DNA of 10,476 bases from RGIG8748 sp045545635 (lineage in GTDB: Bacteria > Bacillota > Clostridia > UMGS1810), in contig JAZQBI010000260.1 in assembly GCA_045545635.1 (NCBI GenBank), forward strand, positions 1-10,476, written 5' to 3'. Position numbers and translations under genes: made by a program. The stretch's first letter is position 1, and each line of letters begins with the position of its first letter. The notes under the pieces were generated by a model. The model was not told the origin of the DNA. It did no database searches and saw only the letters and a program-made list of their open reading frames with translations. Below, one piece after another: positions 1-7,001 of the stretch.

Positions 1-335
1 AAAAGACAGGTGTTCAGATAATCCTCAAAGCTCTTGAAGAACCTGTTAAGCAGATTGCAAAGAATGCAGGACTTGAAGGCTCTGTAATTGTAGACAAGAT
101 TAAATCCAGTGAACCCGGCATCGGTTTTAATGCACTTGTAGAAAAATATGTAAATATGGTTGAAGACGGTATTGTTGACCCTGCAAAGGTTACAAGAAGT
201 GCTCTTCAGAACGCTGCGAGTGTTGCAAGTATGGTACTTACAACAGAAAGCATTGTTGCAGACAAGGTTGATCCCAATGCATCCGCAGCTATGCCAGCAG
301 GTGGCGGAATGCCCGGCGGAATGGGAATGTATTAA
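1..335 (+). CDS. groEL: Chaperonin GroEL, C-terminal end (5' end outside window)
   Basis: Reading from base 3 gives 110 codons ending in TAA at 333-335. This is the last fifth of the 60-kDa chaperonin GroEL, the cytosolic ATP-driven folding chamber that works with GroES. The visible part is the end of the equatorial domain: KTGVQIILKALEEPVKQIA, then GLEGSVIVDKI, the GFNALVEKYVNM segment, and the highly conserved block DPAKVTRSALQNAASVASMV followed by LTTESIVADK. The protein finishes with the flexible Gly/Met tail GGGMPGGMGMY, typical of GroEL tails that project into the cavity. The N-terminal four fifths, and any groES or CIRCE operator, lie upstream of the window. The gene is convergent with aspS and ends just before a strong hairpin terminator. 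Identification is firm; the only anomaly is truncation by the window edge. Confidence 0.97.
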   Translation, partial: KTGVQIILKALEEPVKQIAKNAGLEGSVIVDKIKSSEPGIGFNALVEKYVNMVEDGIVDPAKVTRSALQNAASVASMVLTTESIVADKVDPNASAAMPAGGGMPGGMGMY

Positions 336-360
336 TCCTTATAACACAAATTAATATCTA

Positions 361-403
361 AAAAGAACTCTGAAACAAGCATTCCTGTTTCAGAGTTCTT
401 TTT
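361..403. terminator. Bidirectional intrinsic terminator between groEL and aspS
   Basis: Bases 361-377 and 386-402 are perfect reverse complements (17 bp, core GAACTCTGAAACA / TGTTTCAGAGTTC) around an 8-nt loop at 378-385. The outer stem is A-run against T-run, so each strand ends in a U-rich tract. It lies 25 bases after the groEL stop and ends 2 bases from the aspS stop codon, so it can end both convergent transcripts. Confidence 0.93.
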
Positions 404-404
404 G

Positions 405-2186
405 TCATTCTTCTGTTTTTGATATCTCAATACCTAATTCATCCAATTGTTTTACTTCCACCACATCCGGTGCACCACTCATAAGCTCCGATGCATTCTG
501 TACCTTGGGGAATGCGATAACATCCCTTATGGATTCGCATCCGTCTATAAGCATTACCATTCTGTCAAAGCCATATGCCATACCACCGTGCGGAGGTGTA
601 CCATACTTAAGTGCTTCCATAAGGAAACCGAACCTTGCCCAGGCATCTTCCTTGCTGAAGCCCAGAACGCTGAACATCTTTTCCTGAAGTTCGGAATTAT
701 ATATTCTGATACTACCGCCACCTAGTTCAACACCATTTAGTATTATGTCGTATGCTTTGGCATTGACCTTTTCCGGTGCAGTGTCAAGAAGTTCAATATC
801 TTCGTCTTTTGGTGAAGTAAATGGATGGTGCTTTGCAACATATCTGTTTTCTTCTTCATCAAATTCAAGAAGCGGGAAATCGGTAACCCAAAGGAAATTA
901 TATTTGTTTTCGTCAATAAGACCGTAACTCTTACCTATTTCCAGACGAAGTGCTCCAAGAGAAGCATAAACTACATCATCCTTGTCTGCAATGATGAAGA
1001 TAACATCATTTTCCGTGGCATCGGTTGCAGCAAGAATTGAATTCATTTCTTCCTCAGAAAGGAATTTTGCTATTGGCGACTGAATTCCGTCAGGATTTAC
1101 TTTTATCCAAGCAAGAGCTTTTGCCTTGTACGTCTTTACAAATTCACCCAGAGCATCTATTTTCTTTCTTGTAAGCTGATCTCCCAGATTATTTGCATTT
1201 ATTGCTCTTACAGAACCACCATTTGCAATAACATCTGTAAACACCTTAAATTCACAATTTTTTACACAGTCTGTTATATTTTTGAGTTCAAGTCCAAATC
1301 TGGTATCGGGCTTGTCACATCCGAAACGGTCCATGGCTTCGGAATATGGCATTCTCAGGAAAGGAAGTTCAAGGTCTATACCTTTGATTTCCTTGAAAAT
1401 TCGTGCCATAAGCTTTTCGTTTACTGAAATAACATCATCCATATCAACAAAGGACATTTCGATGTCAATCTGAGTAAATTCGGGCTGACGGTCAGCACGA
1501 AGGTCTTCATCACGGAAGCATTTAACAATCTGATAGTATCTGTCCATACCAGATATCATAAGGAGCTGTTTATAGAGCTGAGGTGACTGTGGGAGAGCAT
1601 AGAACTTACCATTATGAACACGGCTGGGTACAAGATAGTCTCTTGCCCCCTCGGGGGTACTCTTCTGGAGCATTGGTGTCTCAATTTCCAAAAATCCGTT
1701 TTCGTCATAGAAATTACGAACAATTTTTGCAATTTTGCTTCGAAGTATCATCCTTCTCTGCATATCAGGGCGTCTCAAATCAAGATATCTGTATTTGAGT
1801 CGAAGTTCTTCTTTTACATCGCTGTTTTCCACTATATAAAATGGCGGGGTAAGACTGGAATCAAGTATTCTTAGTTCAGAAACTGCAATTTCCAGCTCTC
1901 CTGTCTTCATATTCTTGTTAACCGAAGAACGCTGAGACACTACCCCCTTCGCAGCCAGAACATATTCACTTCTTACCTTTGCTGCCTTTTCGCAAAGTTC
2001 CTTATTATCAATGTCAAATACCAACTGGATAATTCCGGATATATCCCTGAGATTGATAAATATAAGTCCGCCAAGGTCTCTTACCTGATCGGCAAATCCC
2101 ATTACAATGACTTCCTTACCAATGTCATCCTTGGTAAGATTGCCGCACATATCGGTTCTTTTAAAATCAGTTATTTTTTCAAACAT
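405..2186 (-). CDS. aspS: Aspartate--tRNA ligase (AspRS), bacterial type
   Basis: Cytosolic class IIb synthetase that charges tRNA-Asp with aspartate using ATP. About 593 residues, the usual bacterial length. Numbered from the upstream ATG, residues 1-110 form the OB-fold anticodon-binding domain (RDLGGLIFINLRD near 37-49). Motif 1 lies at about 150-175, QSPQLYKQLLM at 201-211, and motif 2 (FRDEDLRADRQPEFTQ) at 225-240. The bacteria-specific GAD insertion spans about 290-420, and motif 3 (GGMAYGFDRMVML) is at 535-547. The C-terminal FPKVQNASELMSGAP is characteristic. Two ATGs are adjacent (2187-2189 and 2184-2186). The GGAGG at 2193-2197 is 3 nt from the first but 6 nt from the second, so I chose the second. 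The gene lies 18 bases after the hisS stop and is clearly cotranscribed with it. Leu follows RD where non-discriminating AspRS often has His, which hints at a discriminating enzyme (inference). Confidence 0.97.
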   Translation of the reverse strand: MFEKITDFKRTDMCGNLTKDDIGKEVIVMGFADQVRDLGGLIFINLRDISGIIQLVFDIDNKELCEKAAKVRSEYVLAAKGVVSQRSSVNKNMKTGELEIAVSELRILDSSLTPPFYIVENSDVKEELRLKYRYLDLRRPDMQRRMILRSKIAKIVRNFYDENGFLEIETPMLQKSTPEGARDYLVPSRVHNGKFYALPQSPQLYKQLLMISGMDRYYQIVKCFRDEDLRADRQPEFTQIDIEMSFVDMDDVISVNEKLMARIFKEIKGIDLELPFLRMPYSEAMDRFGCDKPDTRFGLELKNITDCVKNCEFKVFTDVIANGGSVRAINANNLGDQLTRKKIDALGEFVKTYKAKALAWIKVNPDGIQSPIAKFLSEEEMNSILAATDATENDVIFIIADKDDVVYASLGALRLEIGKSYGLIDENKYNFLWVTDFPLLEFDEEENRYVAKHHPFTSPKDEDIELLDTAPEKVNAKAYDIILNGVELGGGSIRIYNSELQEKMFSVLGFSKEDAWARFGFLMEALKYGTPPHGGMAYGFDRMVMLIDGCESIRDVIAFPKVQNASELMSGAPDVVEVKQLDELGIEISKTEE

Positions 2187-2204
2187 CATATACCTCCGTA
2201 TATT

Positions 2205-3461
2205 TTAAATTACATTTTTCGCTATATCAGAAGCGGTGAGTTCAATTTCTTTAGACTCTCCAAGCTTCATATTTTTGAGCATTATTTTTCCATCATTTAT
2301 CTCATTATCTCCGATTATAAGAGAATACTCACATCCAAGCTTGTTTGCCTGCTTCATCTGAGCTTTTACGCTTCTCTCCAGTTTATCGTAATCAGCACTA
2401 ATTCCAAGCTTTCTGAGGTCATGCACCAATCGTTGAGCAAAAAAAGCGCTTTCACTTCCGATATTGCCTACAAAAACCTTAATATTATTCTGATTATCTA
2501 CTTCTATTGCTTGTTTCTCAAGGCAAAGCAATAATCTTTCTATACCTATTGCAAATCCGCATCCCGGTGTTGATGGACCTCCAAGTTGTTCAACAAGACC
2601 GTCATAACGGCCACCGCCACATATTGTTGTGTTGGAACTGTCTATATCTGCTGTTATTTCAAACACTGTTTTGGTGTAATAGTCAAGTCCACGCACAATA
2701 TCCGAATCTATGACAAATGGAATATCCATGTTATTAAGAGAAGCTCTGACTTTAGAAAAATGCTCTGCACATTCGTCACAAAGATAGTCAATAAGCCTTG
2801 GTGCATCTTTTATGATATCCTTGCAAATTGATGATTTACAATCAATTATACGCATAGGATTACGTTCATATCTGCTTTTGCATGTTTCACAAAGGTTATC
2901 ATAGTTTTCTGACAGATACTCCTTGAGCTTTTCATTGTAGGCTTGTCTGCACTTGGGACAGCCTATGCTGTTTATACGAAGTGTAAGGTCTTTTATGCCC
3001 AATCTCTCAAAAAGCATAAGAGCAAGCTCAATAATTTCCGCATCAGCACTGTAATGCTGAGTACCAAAATATTCCACACCAAACTGGTGAAACTCTCTCA
3101 TTCTTCCTGCCTGAGGCTTTTCATATCTGTAACAGCTTATCTGATAGTAAAGCTTTGTCGGCTGAGGATTGTTAAACAGACCATGTTCTATAAAACTTCT
3201 TGCAGCTCCTGCCGTACCCTCAGGACGAAGTGTAATACTTCTGTCCCCTTTATCATTAAATGTGTACATTTCCTTTTCGACAACATCCGTCGTATCTCCC
3301 ACACCACGGGAAAAAAGTTCTGTATGCTCAAAAACAGGTGTGCGGATTTCATTTACACCAAAATCAGCACAGAGTTTTCTTATTACTTCTTCAACATATT
3401 GCCATTTGTGAGAATTCTCCGGCAAGATATCAGCCGTTCCCTTTGGCGCCTTGGTTAGCAT
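2205..3461 (-). CDS. hisS: Histidine--tRNA ligase (HisRS)
   Basis: Cytosolic class IIa synthetase that charges tRNA-His; 418 residues, normal for bacteria. The N terminus KAPKGTADILPENS is the HisRS signature. Motif 1 surrounds residues 40-60 (TPVFEHTELFSRGVGDTTDVV) and motif 2 surrounds 78-125 (LRPEGTAGAARSF; YRYEKPQAGRMREFHQFGVE). The histidine-specific motifs follow: RGLDYYTKTVFE (257-268) and GGGRYDGLVEQLGG (282-295). Motif 3 is GCGFAIGIERLL (300-311). Residues from about 325 are the anticodon-binding domain. The insertion at about 165-235 has CxxC pairs at 168/171, 191/194 and 228/231, as in other clostridial HisRS, possibly a metal knuckle. The start is ATG at 3459-3461 with GGAGG at 3469-3473, 7 nt away. 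First gene of a hisS-aspS unit with its own promoter; the short leader cannot hold a T-box. Confidence 0.97.
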   Translation of the reverse strand: MLTKAPKGTADILPENSHKWQYVEEVIRKLCADFGVNEIRTPVFEHTELFSRGVGDTTDVVEKEMYTFNDKGDRSITLRPEGTAGAARSFIEHGLFNNPQPTKLYYQISCYRYEKPQAGRMREFHQFGVEYFGTQHYSADAEIIELALMLFERLGIKDLTLRINSIGCPKCRQAYNEKLKEYLSENYDNLCETCKSRYERNPMRIIDCKSSICKDIIKDAPRLIDYLCDECAEHFSKVRASLNNMDIPFVIDSDIVRGLDYYTKTVFEITADIDSSNTTICGGGRYDGLVEQLGGPSTPGCGFAIGIERLLLCLEKQAIEVDNQNNIKVFVGNIGSESAFFAQRLVHDLRKLGISADYDKLERSVKAQMKQANKLGCEYSLIIGDNEINDGKIMLKNMKLGESKEIELTASDIAKNVI

Positions 3462-3503
3462 AGCATTTCCTCCAAAAGTATTTATTAAAATAGTCTATAG
3501 TAT

Positions 3504-3532
3504 ATTGTACAAAAAACTATAAAGAAAGTCAA
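3504..3532 (-). promoter_or_regulatory. SigA-type promoter of hisS-aspS
   Basis: On the minus strand TTGACT (3527-3532) and TACAAT (3504-3509) are separated by exactly 17 bases, each one mismatch from consensus. Initiation is expected near 3497, giving a 5' UTR of about 36 nt before the hisS ATG. The -35 box contains the TGA stop codon (3529-3531) of the upstream UPF0340 gene, so the promoter overlaps the end of that gene. A 6-bp inverted repeat, TATAGT (3496-3501) and ACTATA (3516-3521), flanks the -10 box. It could be an operator but may be chance in such AT-rich DNA. No terminator is visible between the two genes, so read-through from upstream is possible. Confidence 0.82.
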
Positions 3533-4074
3533 CCTATAAGTTTGTCGTCATATGTGGCTCTCACACCACCTATAAACTTCGGTCTTGTGCGTGCTGCAGT
3601 TACATACGCCTTTCCTATTGTATTGATCTTTAGTCTTACGGGAACTGCAACCTTCTTTAAATGCATACCGATAAGTGTAGAACCAATATCAATTCCTGCA
3701 TCAGCTTTAATTTCTTCAACGACAATGGGGTCCTTAAAGGTTTTGTATGCCTCCGTTGCAAAGGAACCGCCTGCTTTAGGCTGCGGTACTGCATTTACCG
3801 GTTCCAAAAAGGGAACTGCTTCTCTTTCTACAATTATTGCACGGTTAAGATGTTCGCAGCATTGTGCAGCAATATATATTCCTGCACTCGTAAAAACATC
3901 ATAGAAGCTTTTGAATAAGACCTGTGCGGTATCAGGACTTGAATTTGTTCCGAGCTTATCGCCCAAAACTTCACTTGTGGAACATCCGATAACAACAATA
4001 TCTCCTTTTTTGAGATGAGCCTTCTCTATTAGATCCTCGGCACAAGTAATACATTGTTTGGAAATTTCATTCAT
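3529..4074 (-). CDS. UPF0340 / TIGR01440 family protein (YwlG-like), function unknown
   Basis: 181 residues, the usual length for this conserved Firmicutes family (B. subtilis YwlG). No biochemical role is established to my knowledge. Family landmarks, in order: GDIVVIGCSTSEVLGDKLG (24-42), NSSPDTAQVLF (44-54), the invariant-looking AAQCCEHLNRAIIVERE (69-85), VPQPKAGGSFA (96-106), DAGIDIGSTLIGMHLKKVAVPVR (125-147) and ARTRPKFIGGVRATYDD (161-177). The C31, CC72-73, E74 and H75 positions could form a catalytic or ligand site (inference). There is no signal peptide or membrane segment, so it is probably cytosolic. I chose ATG 4072-4074 because GGAGG (4083-4087) is 8 nt upstream; an in-frame TTG at 4090-4092 has no such support. 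The start overlaps the end of the MATE gene as ATGAATGA, which points to translational coupling. Confidence 0.9.
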   Translation of the reverse strand: MNEISKQCITCAEDLIEKAHLKKGDIVVIGCSTSEVLGDKLGTNSSPDTAQVLFKSFYDVFTSAGIYIAAQCCEHLNRAIIVEREAVPFLEPVNAVPQPKAGGSFATEAYKTFKDPIVVEEIKADAGIDIGSTLIGMHLKKVAVPVRLKINTIGKAYVTAARTRPKFIGGVRATYDDKLIG

Positions 4075-5449
4075 TTTCTTTACCTCCAACAAGATTGCGT
4101 AACCAGATTTTTTTCTTTATAAATATAAATCCAAGTAATGCTTTTAAAATATTTGTTGCTTCAACTGCAGTATAGGTTATTATTACAGGAACAAAGCTTT
4201 TACAAACAAAAGCAATGGTTCCGCAAACAAAAAGTACAAAGAAACCATCAAAAAGTGCAGTAACAAGAATTCTCCCGCCTGCTCTCAGTATAAAATATGA
4301 TGAATTTTCGTAGCACAAAAATGGCATAAAAATTGCTGTTATCCTGATAAACTGCACTGCCCATCTTTCAGATTCCGGAGAAACATTATAGAGATATGGA
4401 ACAAAACCTGCCACGAAAAATGTAATAATCGCAATAACAACACTTACTGTCAGGGCAAAAAAATTAAACTTATGTACATGGTCTGTTGCCTTTTCAAAAT
4501 CATTGGCACCAAGATCGTTGCCGACAACAATTCCCGTTGCAACACCCAGAGATCTGAAACTTATGTTCAGTAAATTTGTGACAGTAGAAGATATACTGCA
4601 ACCTGCTACTATTGCAAGTCCGTAGCTGCTGTAACACATTGTAAGAAAAGACATACCAACAGACCACATTATTTCATTGGCAAGAAGCGGAATACCCTTT
4701 CTTGTAAATTGCTTTATCATATTCATTGGGATATGCAAAGTACTGAGTGAATTTTTAAAATGTGGATGCTTTTTTAGTGTGAAGCGAATATAAATAAGTA
4801 CTATACCGCATTCAGCAAACCTCGACATTACAGTTCCGATTGCTGCACCCGAAACACCTAATTCTGGAAAAAATCCTACACCAAAAATCAAAAGATAATT
4901 GAGAATTGTGTTTATCGCCAATGCACACACACCGGCAATCATTGGAACAAAAGTTGAACCTGTTTCCTTAAGTGTACTTGCAAAAATCTGCGTTATAATA
5001 TATGGCAATAATCCAACCGTCATAATTCGCAGATACTTTTTTGCACATTCAAGAGCAATGCTTGTATCACAATCGTAGCTTCCGTCGTGAAGATAAAGTT
5101 TTATCAGAAATTCTCCGCCAAGTTTAAAAATCAACACAGCAGCAATCAATATAATTGCAGACACAAAAGTTTTGTATCTTATGGTGTAGCGTATTCCATC
5201 ACTGTCGTTCTTTCCAAAAAACTGAGATGTAAATATACCGGCTCCGCTCACCGCACCAAAGGTTGCCAGGTTAAAGACAAAAATGAGCTGATTTATTATA
5301 GCAACAGCAGAAACCTGCTCTGTACCAAGAGAACCCACCATAACATTGTCAAGCATATTTACAAGATTGGTTATGAAATTTTGAAGTATTATTGGCACAA
5401 CAACAGCCAGTAGCATTTTATAAAATTTTTTGTCGCCAATGTACTGCAT
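4067..5449 (-). CDS. MATE family efflux transporter
   Basis: Multidrug and toxic compound extrusion family protein, an inner-membrane antiporter that exports cationic drugs or metabolites in exchange for Na+ or H+; the actual substrate cannot be read from sequence. 460 residues with about 12 hydrophobic segments in two homologous halves, the standard MATE size. The N-terminal half carries the family block around NLVNMLDNVMVGSLGTEQVS (28-47) and GAVSGAGIFTSQFFG (64-78). The pseudo-repeat after about residue 245 has KGIPLLANEIMWSVGMSFL. The second-half counterpart GVATGIVVGNDLGANDFEKA matches the Q/GAN motif of MATE proteins. The charged tail KKKIWLRNLVGGKENE is cytoplasmic. It starts at ATG 5447-5449 with GAGGTG at 5455-5460, partly made from the mgtE stop codon, so it is cotranscribed with mgtE. 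It overlaps the next gene by 8 bases. Clostridial MATE genes of this type are rarely characterised. Confidence 0.95.
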   Translation of the reverse strand: MQYIGDKKFYKMLLAVVVPIILQNFITNLVNMLDNVMVGSLGTEQVSAVAIINQLIFVFNLATFGAVSGAGIFTSQFFGKNDSDGIRYTIRYKTFVSAIILIAAVLIFKLGGEFLIKLYLHDGSYDCDTSIALECAKKYLRIMTVGLLPYIITQIFASTLKETGSTFVPMIAGVCALAINTILNYLLIFGVGFFPELGVSGAAIGTVMSRFAECGIVLIYIRFTLKKHPHFKNSLSTLHIPMNMIKQFTRKGIPLLANEIMWSVGMSFLTMCYSSYGLAIVAGCSISSTVTNLLNISFRSLGVATGIVVGNDLGANDFEKATDHVHKFNFFALTVSVVIAIITFFVAGFVPYLYNVSPESERWAVQFIRITAIFMPFLCYENSSYFILRAGGRILVTALFDGFFVLFVCGTIAFVCKSFVPVIITYTAVEATNILKALLGFIFIKKKIWLRNLVGGKENE

Positions 5450-5458
5450 TTACGCACC

Positions 5459-6805
5459 TCAGATTCCGAGTAATATTCCTGCCATGGTAAAATATAATAA
5501 AAGTGACATAGCATCAACTATGGTTGTAATGAAAGGACTTGCCATTACCGCAGGGTCAAAACCAATCTTTTTTGCACCGATTGGCAGAAGGCAGCCAATA
5601 AATTTAGCAAACAAAACCGCGAGTATCAGGGTGATTGATATAACCAGCGATATATGAAGGGGAAGCTTGTCTAAAACCATACACTTTATAAACATAACAA
5701 GTGCAAGACTTATTCCGCAAAGAAAAGCAACCCTGAACTCTTTCCAAAGAACACGCAAGGTATCACTGTATTCAATCTCCCCTACAGAAATTCCATGAAT
5801 TACAGTAACCGAAGCCTGAGAACCGGAATTACCTGCAGTGTTCATAATCATGGGAATGAATGCAGTAAGGATAATGTGTGCTTTCAGTGCATCCTCAAAA
5901 AATGACATAATCATCCCGGTAAATGTGGCAAGAATCATAAGAAGAGCAAGCCAGGGAATTCTTTTACGCCATGTTTCAAAAACAGTTGTACGCATGTATG
6001 GCTTGTCATTGGGAACAATGGCTGCCATTTTTTCGATATCTTCGGTAGCTTCATCCTGAAGTACATCAATAGCATCGTCAAATGTAACGATACCCACCAT
6101 TCGTTTTTCTTCATCAACAACAGGAAGTGCAATGAAATTATACTTATCAAAATAATATGCTACACTTTCTTTATCCTCTGTTGTAATTACATATATGGGG
6201 TTTGTTTCCATAATGCTCTCTACTGTATCCTCACCATCAGCAAGGAGAAGATCCTTAACGGTAACAATACCCAGCAGTTTATTGTTTTCCGTAACATAGC
6301 AAGTATAAATTGTTTCTTTATTAAGCCCTGTGAGGCGTATGTGTTTTATAGCATCGTCAACGGATATATTCCGTTTAAGGCTTACATACTCCGTGGTCAT
6401 TATACTTCCCGCACTGTCCTCGGGATATTGAAGAATCATATTTATACTTTTTCTGGTATCGGCATCTGCTGCACGAAGGATTCGTTTTACAACATTTGCC
6501 GGCATTTCCTCTATGATGTCAACAGCATCATCAACATAGACCTCATCCATAACCTCTTTAAGTTCTTTGTCTGTAAAATTATGGATAAGTTCTTCCTGAC
6601 TTTCGGATTCCATTTCTACAAAAGTATCCGCTGCCAAATCTTTTGGAAGAATACGAAAAGCCAATACCAATTCGTCTTTTTCCAGTTCGGACATAAAGAG
6701 AGCTATATCCGCAGGATTCATGACATTAAATGCATCTTTAAGTGCATAAAAGCACTTTGACACAAGGAGCTCTTTGAGCTCGATTATTGTTTTTGTTTCA
6801 TTCAT
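5459..6805 (-). CDS. mgtE: Magnesium transporter MgtE
   Basis: Homodimeric Mg2+ channel of the cell membrane, gated by Mg2+ bound to its cytosolic domains. 448 residues from the chosen start, close to the family norm of about 450. Residues 1-130 are the MgtE N domain (helical superfamily, YVDDAVDIIEEMPA near 90-103). Residues 133-250 are a tandem CBS pair beginning SAGSIMTTEYVSL and ending VDEEKRMVGIVTFDDAIDVL. A linking helix leads to five membrane helices (about 283-448). The pore signature PMIMNTAGNSGSQAS is at 318-332, and DPAVMASPFITTIVDA at 417-432 has Asp431 where Thermus MgtE has its pore Asp432. The start is ATG 6803-6805 with GGGAGGG at 6813-6819; an upstream in-frame start at 6853 would add 16 residues with no ribosome binding site. 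Probably first gene of mgtE-MATE-UPF0340, under a structured leader. Confidence 0.97.
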   Translation of the reverse strand: MNETKTIIELKELLVSKCFYALKDAFNVMNPADIALFMSELEKDELVLAFRILPKDLAADTFVEMESESQEELIHNFTDKELKEVMDEVYVDDAVDIIEEMPANVVKRILRAADADTRKSINMILQYPEDSAGSIMTTEYVSLKRNISVDDAIKHIRLTGLNKETIYTCYVTENNKLLGIVTVKDLLLADGEDTVESIMETNPIYVITTEDKESVAYYFDKYNFIALPVVDEEKRMVGIVTFDDAIDVLQDEATEDIEKMAAIVPNDKPYMRTTVFETWRKRIPWLALLMILATFTGMIMSFFEDALKAHIILTAFIPMIMNTAGNSGSQASVTVIHGISVGEIEYSDTLRVLWKEFRVAFLCGISLALVMFIKCMVLDKLPLHISLVISITLILAVLFAKFIGCLLPIGAKKIGFDPAVMASPFITTIVDAMSLLLYFTMAGILLGI

Positions 6806-6812
6806 TGATAAT

Positions 6813-6838
6813 CCCTCCCAAAAATAATAAAAGGAAGG
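6813..6838 (-). promoter_or_regulatory. Possible hairpin masking the mgtE ribosome binding site
   Basis: On the minus strand CCTTCC (6833-6838) can pair with GGGAGG within the GGGAGGG ribosome binding site (6813-6819) as six pairs, one of them G-U, across an all A/T loop. Formation would block translation of mgtE. The pairing is short, so this is suggestive only. Confidence 0.3.
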
Positions 6839-6857
6839 AAGCAATGTATGCAATTAT

Positions 6858-6892
6858 AAAAAGCGGCAAAGCAGAATTAACTGCACCGCCGC
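6858..6892 (-). terminator. Intrinsic terminator inside the mgtE leader
   Basis: On the minus strand GCGGC (6888-6892), GGT (6885-6887) and GCAG (6881-6884) pair with CTGC (6871-6874), TTT (6868-6870) and GCCGC (6863-6867) around the 6-nt loop at 6875-6880. That is twelve positions with two G-U pairs and one U-U mismatch, followed at once by TTTTT (6858-6862). It sits 53 bases upstream of the mgtE start and after the mgtE promoter, so it would abort mgtE transcription unless an upstream event prevents it. The outer base of the stem competes with the preceding hairpin for bases 6891-6892. Confidence 0.75.
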
Positions 6893-6902
6893 CGGTGTAT
6901 GG

Positions 6903-7001
6903 TCAAAACAATATACATCCCGGCAAAATTAATGATGCCGAAAAATCACTGATTTGGTTACACCCGACATAAGTTGCACTACTACTGCCTCCGGCATCCA
7001 T
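6903..7001 (-). CDS. Possible 32-residue leader peptide upstream of mgtE
   Basis: ATG at 6999-7001 is preceded by GAGGTGA (7008-7014), seven bases complementary to the 16S rRNA 3' end, with an ideal 6-nt gap. The ORF runs 32 codons to TGA at 6903-6905. The peptide starts MDAGGSSSATYVG (three consecutive AGT serine codons at 6978-6986), has Cys14 and ends SLILPGCILF; I recognise no family. There is no clear signal peptide, though the C-terminal third is hydrophobic. Its start codon lies inside the 5' arm of the long leader stem, and its stop lies 11 bases before the terminator stem, so ribosome position could decide which structures form. That arrangement favours a regulatory leader peptide over a free-standing protein. 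The chief doubt is that a 33-codon open frame can occur by chance; the ribosome binding site is the real support. Confidence 0.45.
   Translation of the reverse strand: MDAGGSSSATYVGCNQISDFSASLILPGCILF

Noticed and set aside
3496..3521. TATAGT / ACTATA inverted repeat around the hisS -10 box as an operator or terminator.
   Set aside because: Six AT-rich pairs with a 14-base loop are too weak for a terminator and easily random; noted with the promoter only.
4075..4092. UPF0340 start at the TTG codon 4090-4092.
   Set aside because: ATG 4072-4074 has GGAGG at 8 nt and matches the usual family length; the TTG lies upstream of that ribosome binding site.
6806..6853. N-terminal extension of MgtE by 16 residues (start at 6853).
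   Set aside because: It has no ribosome binding site and would include GGGAGGG at 6813-6819, which is ideally spaced for ATG 6803-6805.
6844..6972. A 42-codon + strand ORF starting MYAIIKSGK, preceded by a purine-rich AAGGAAGG, reminiscent of the start of ribosomal protein L21 (MYAII..GGK).
   Set aside because: Similarity stops after nine residues, the L21 GGKQ motif is broken, there is no + strand promoter, and it lies antisense to the mgtE leader stems and terminator, which explain the sequence better.
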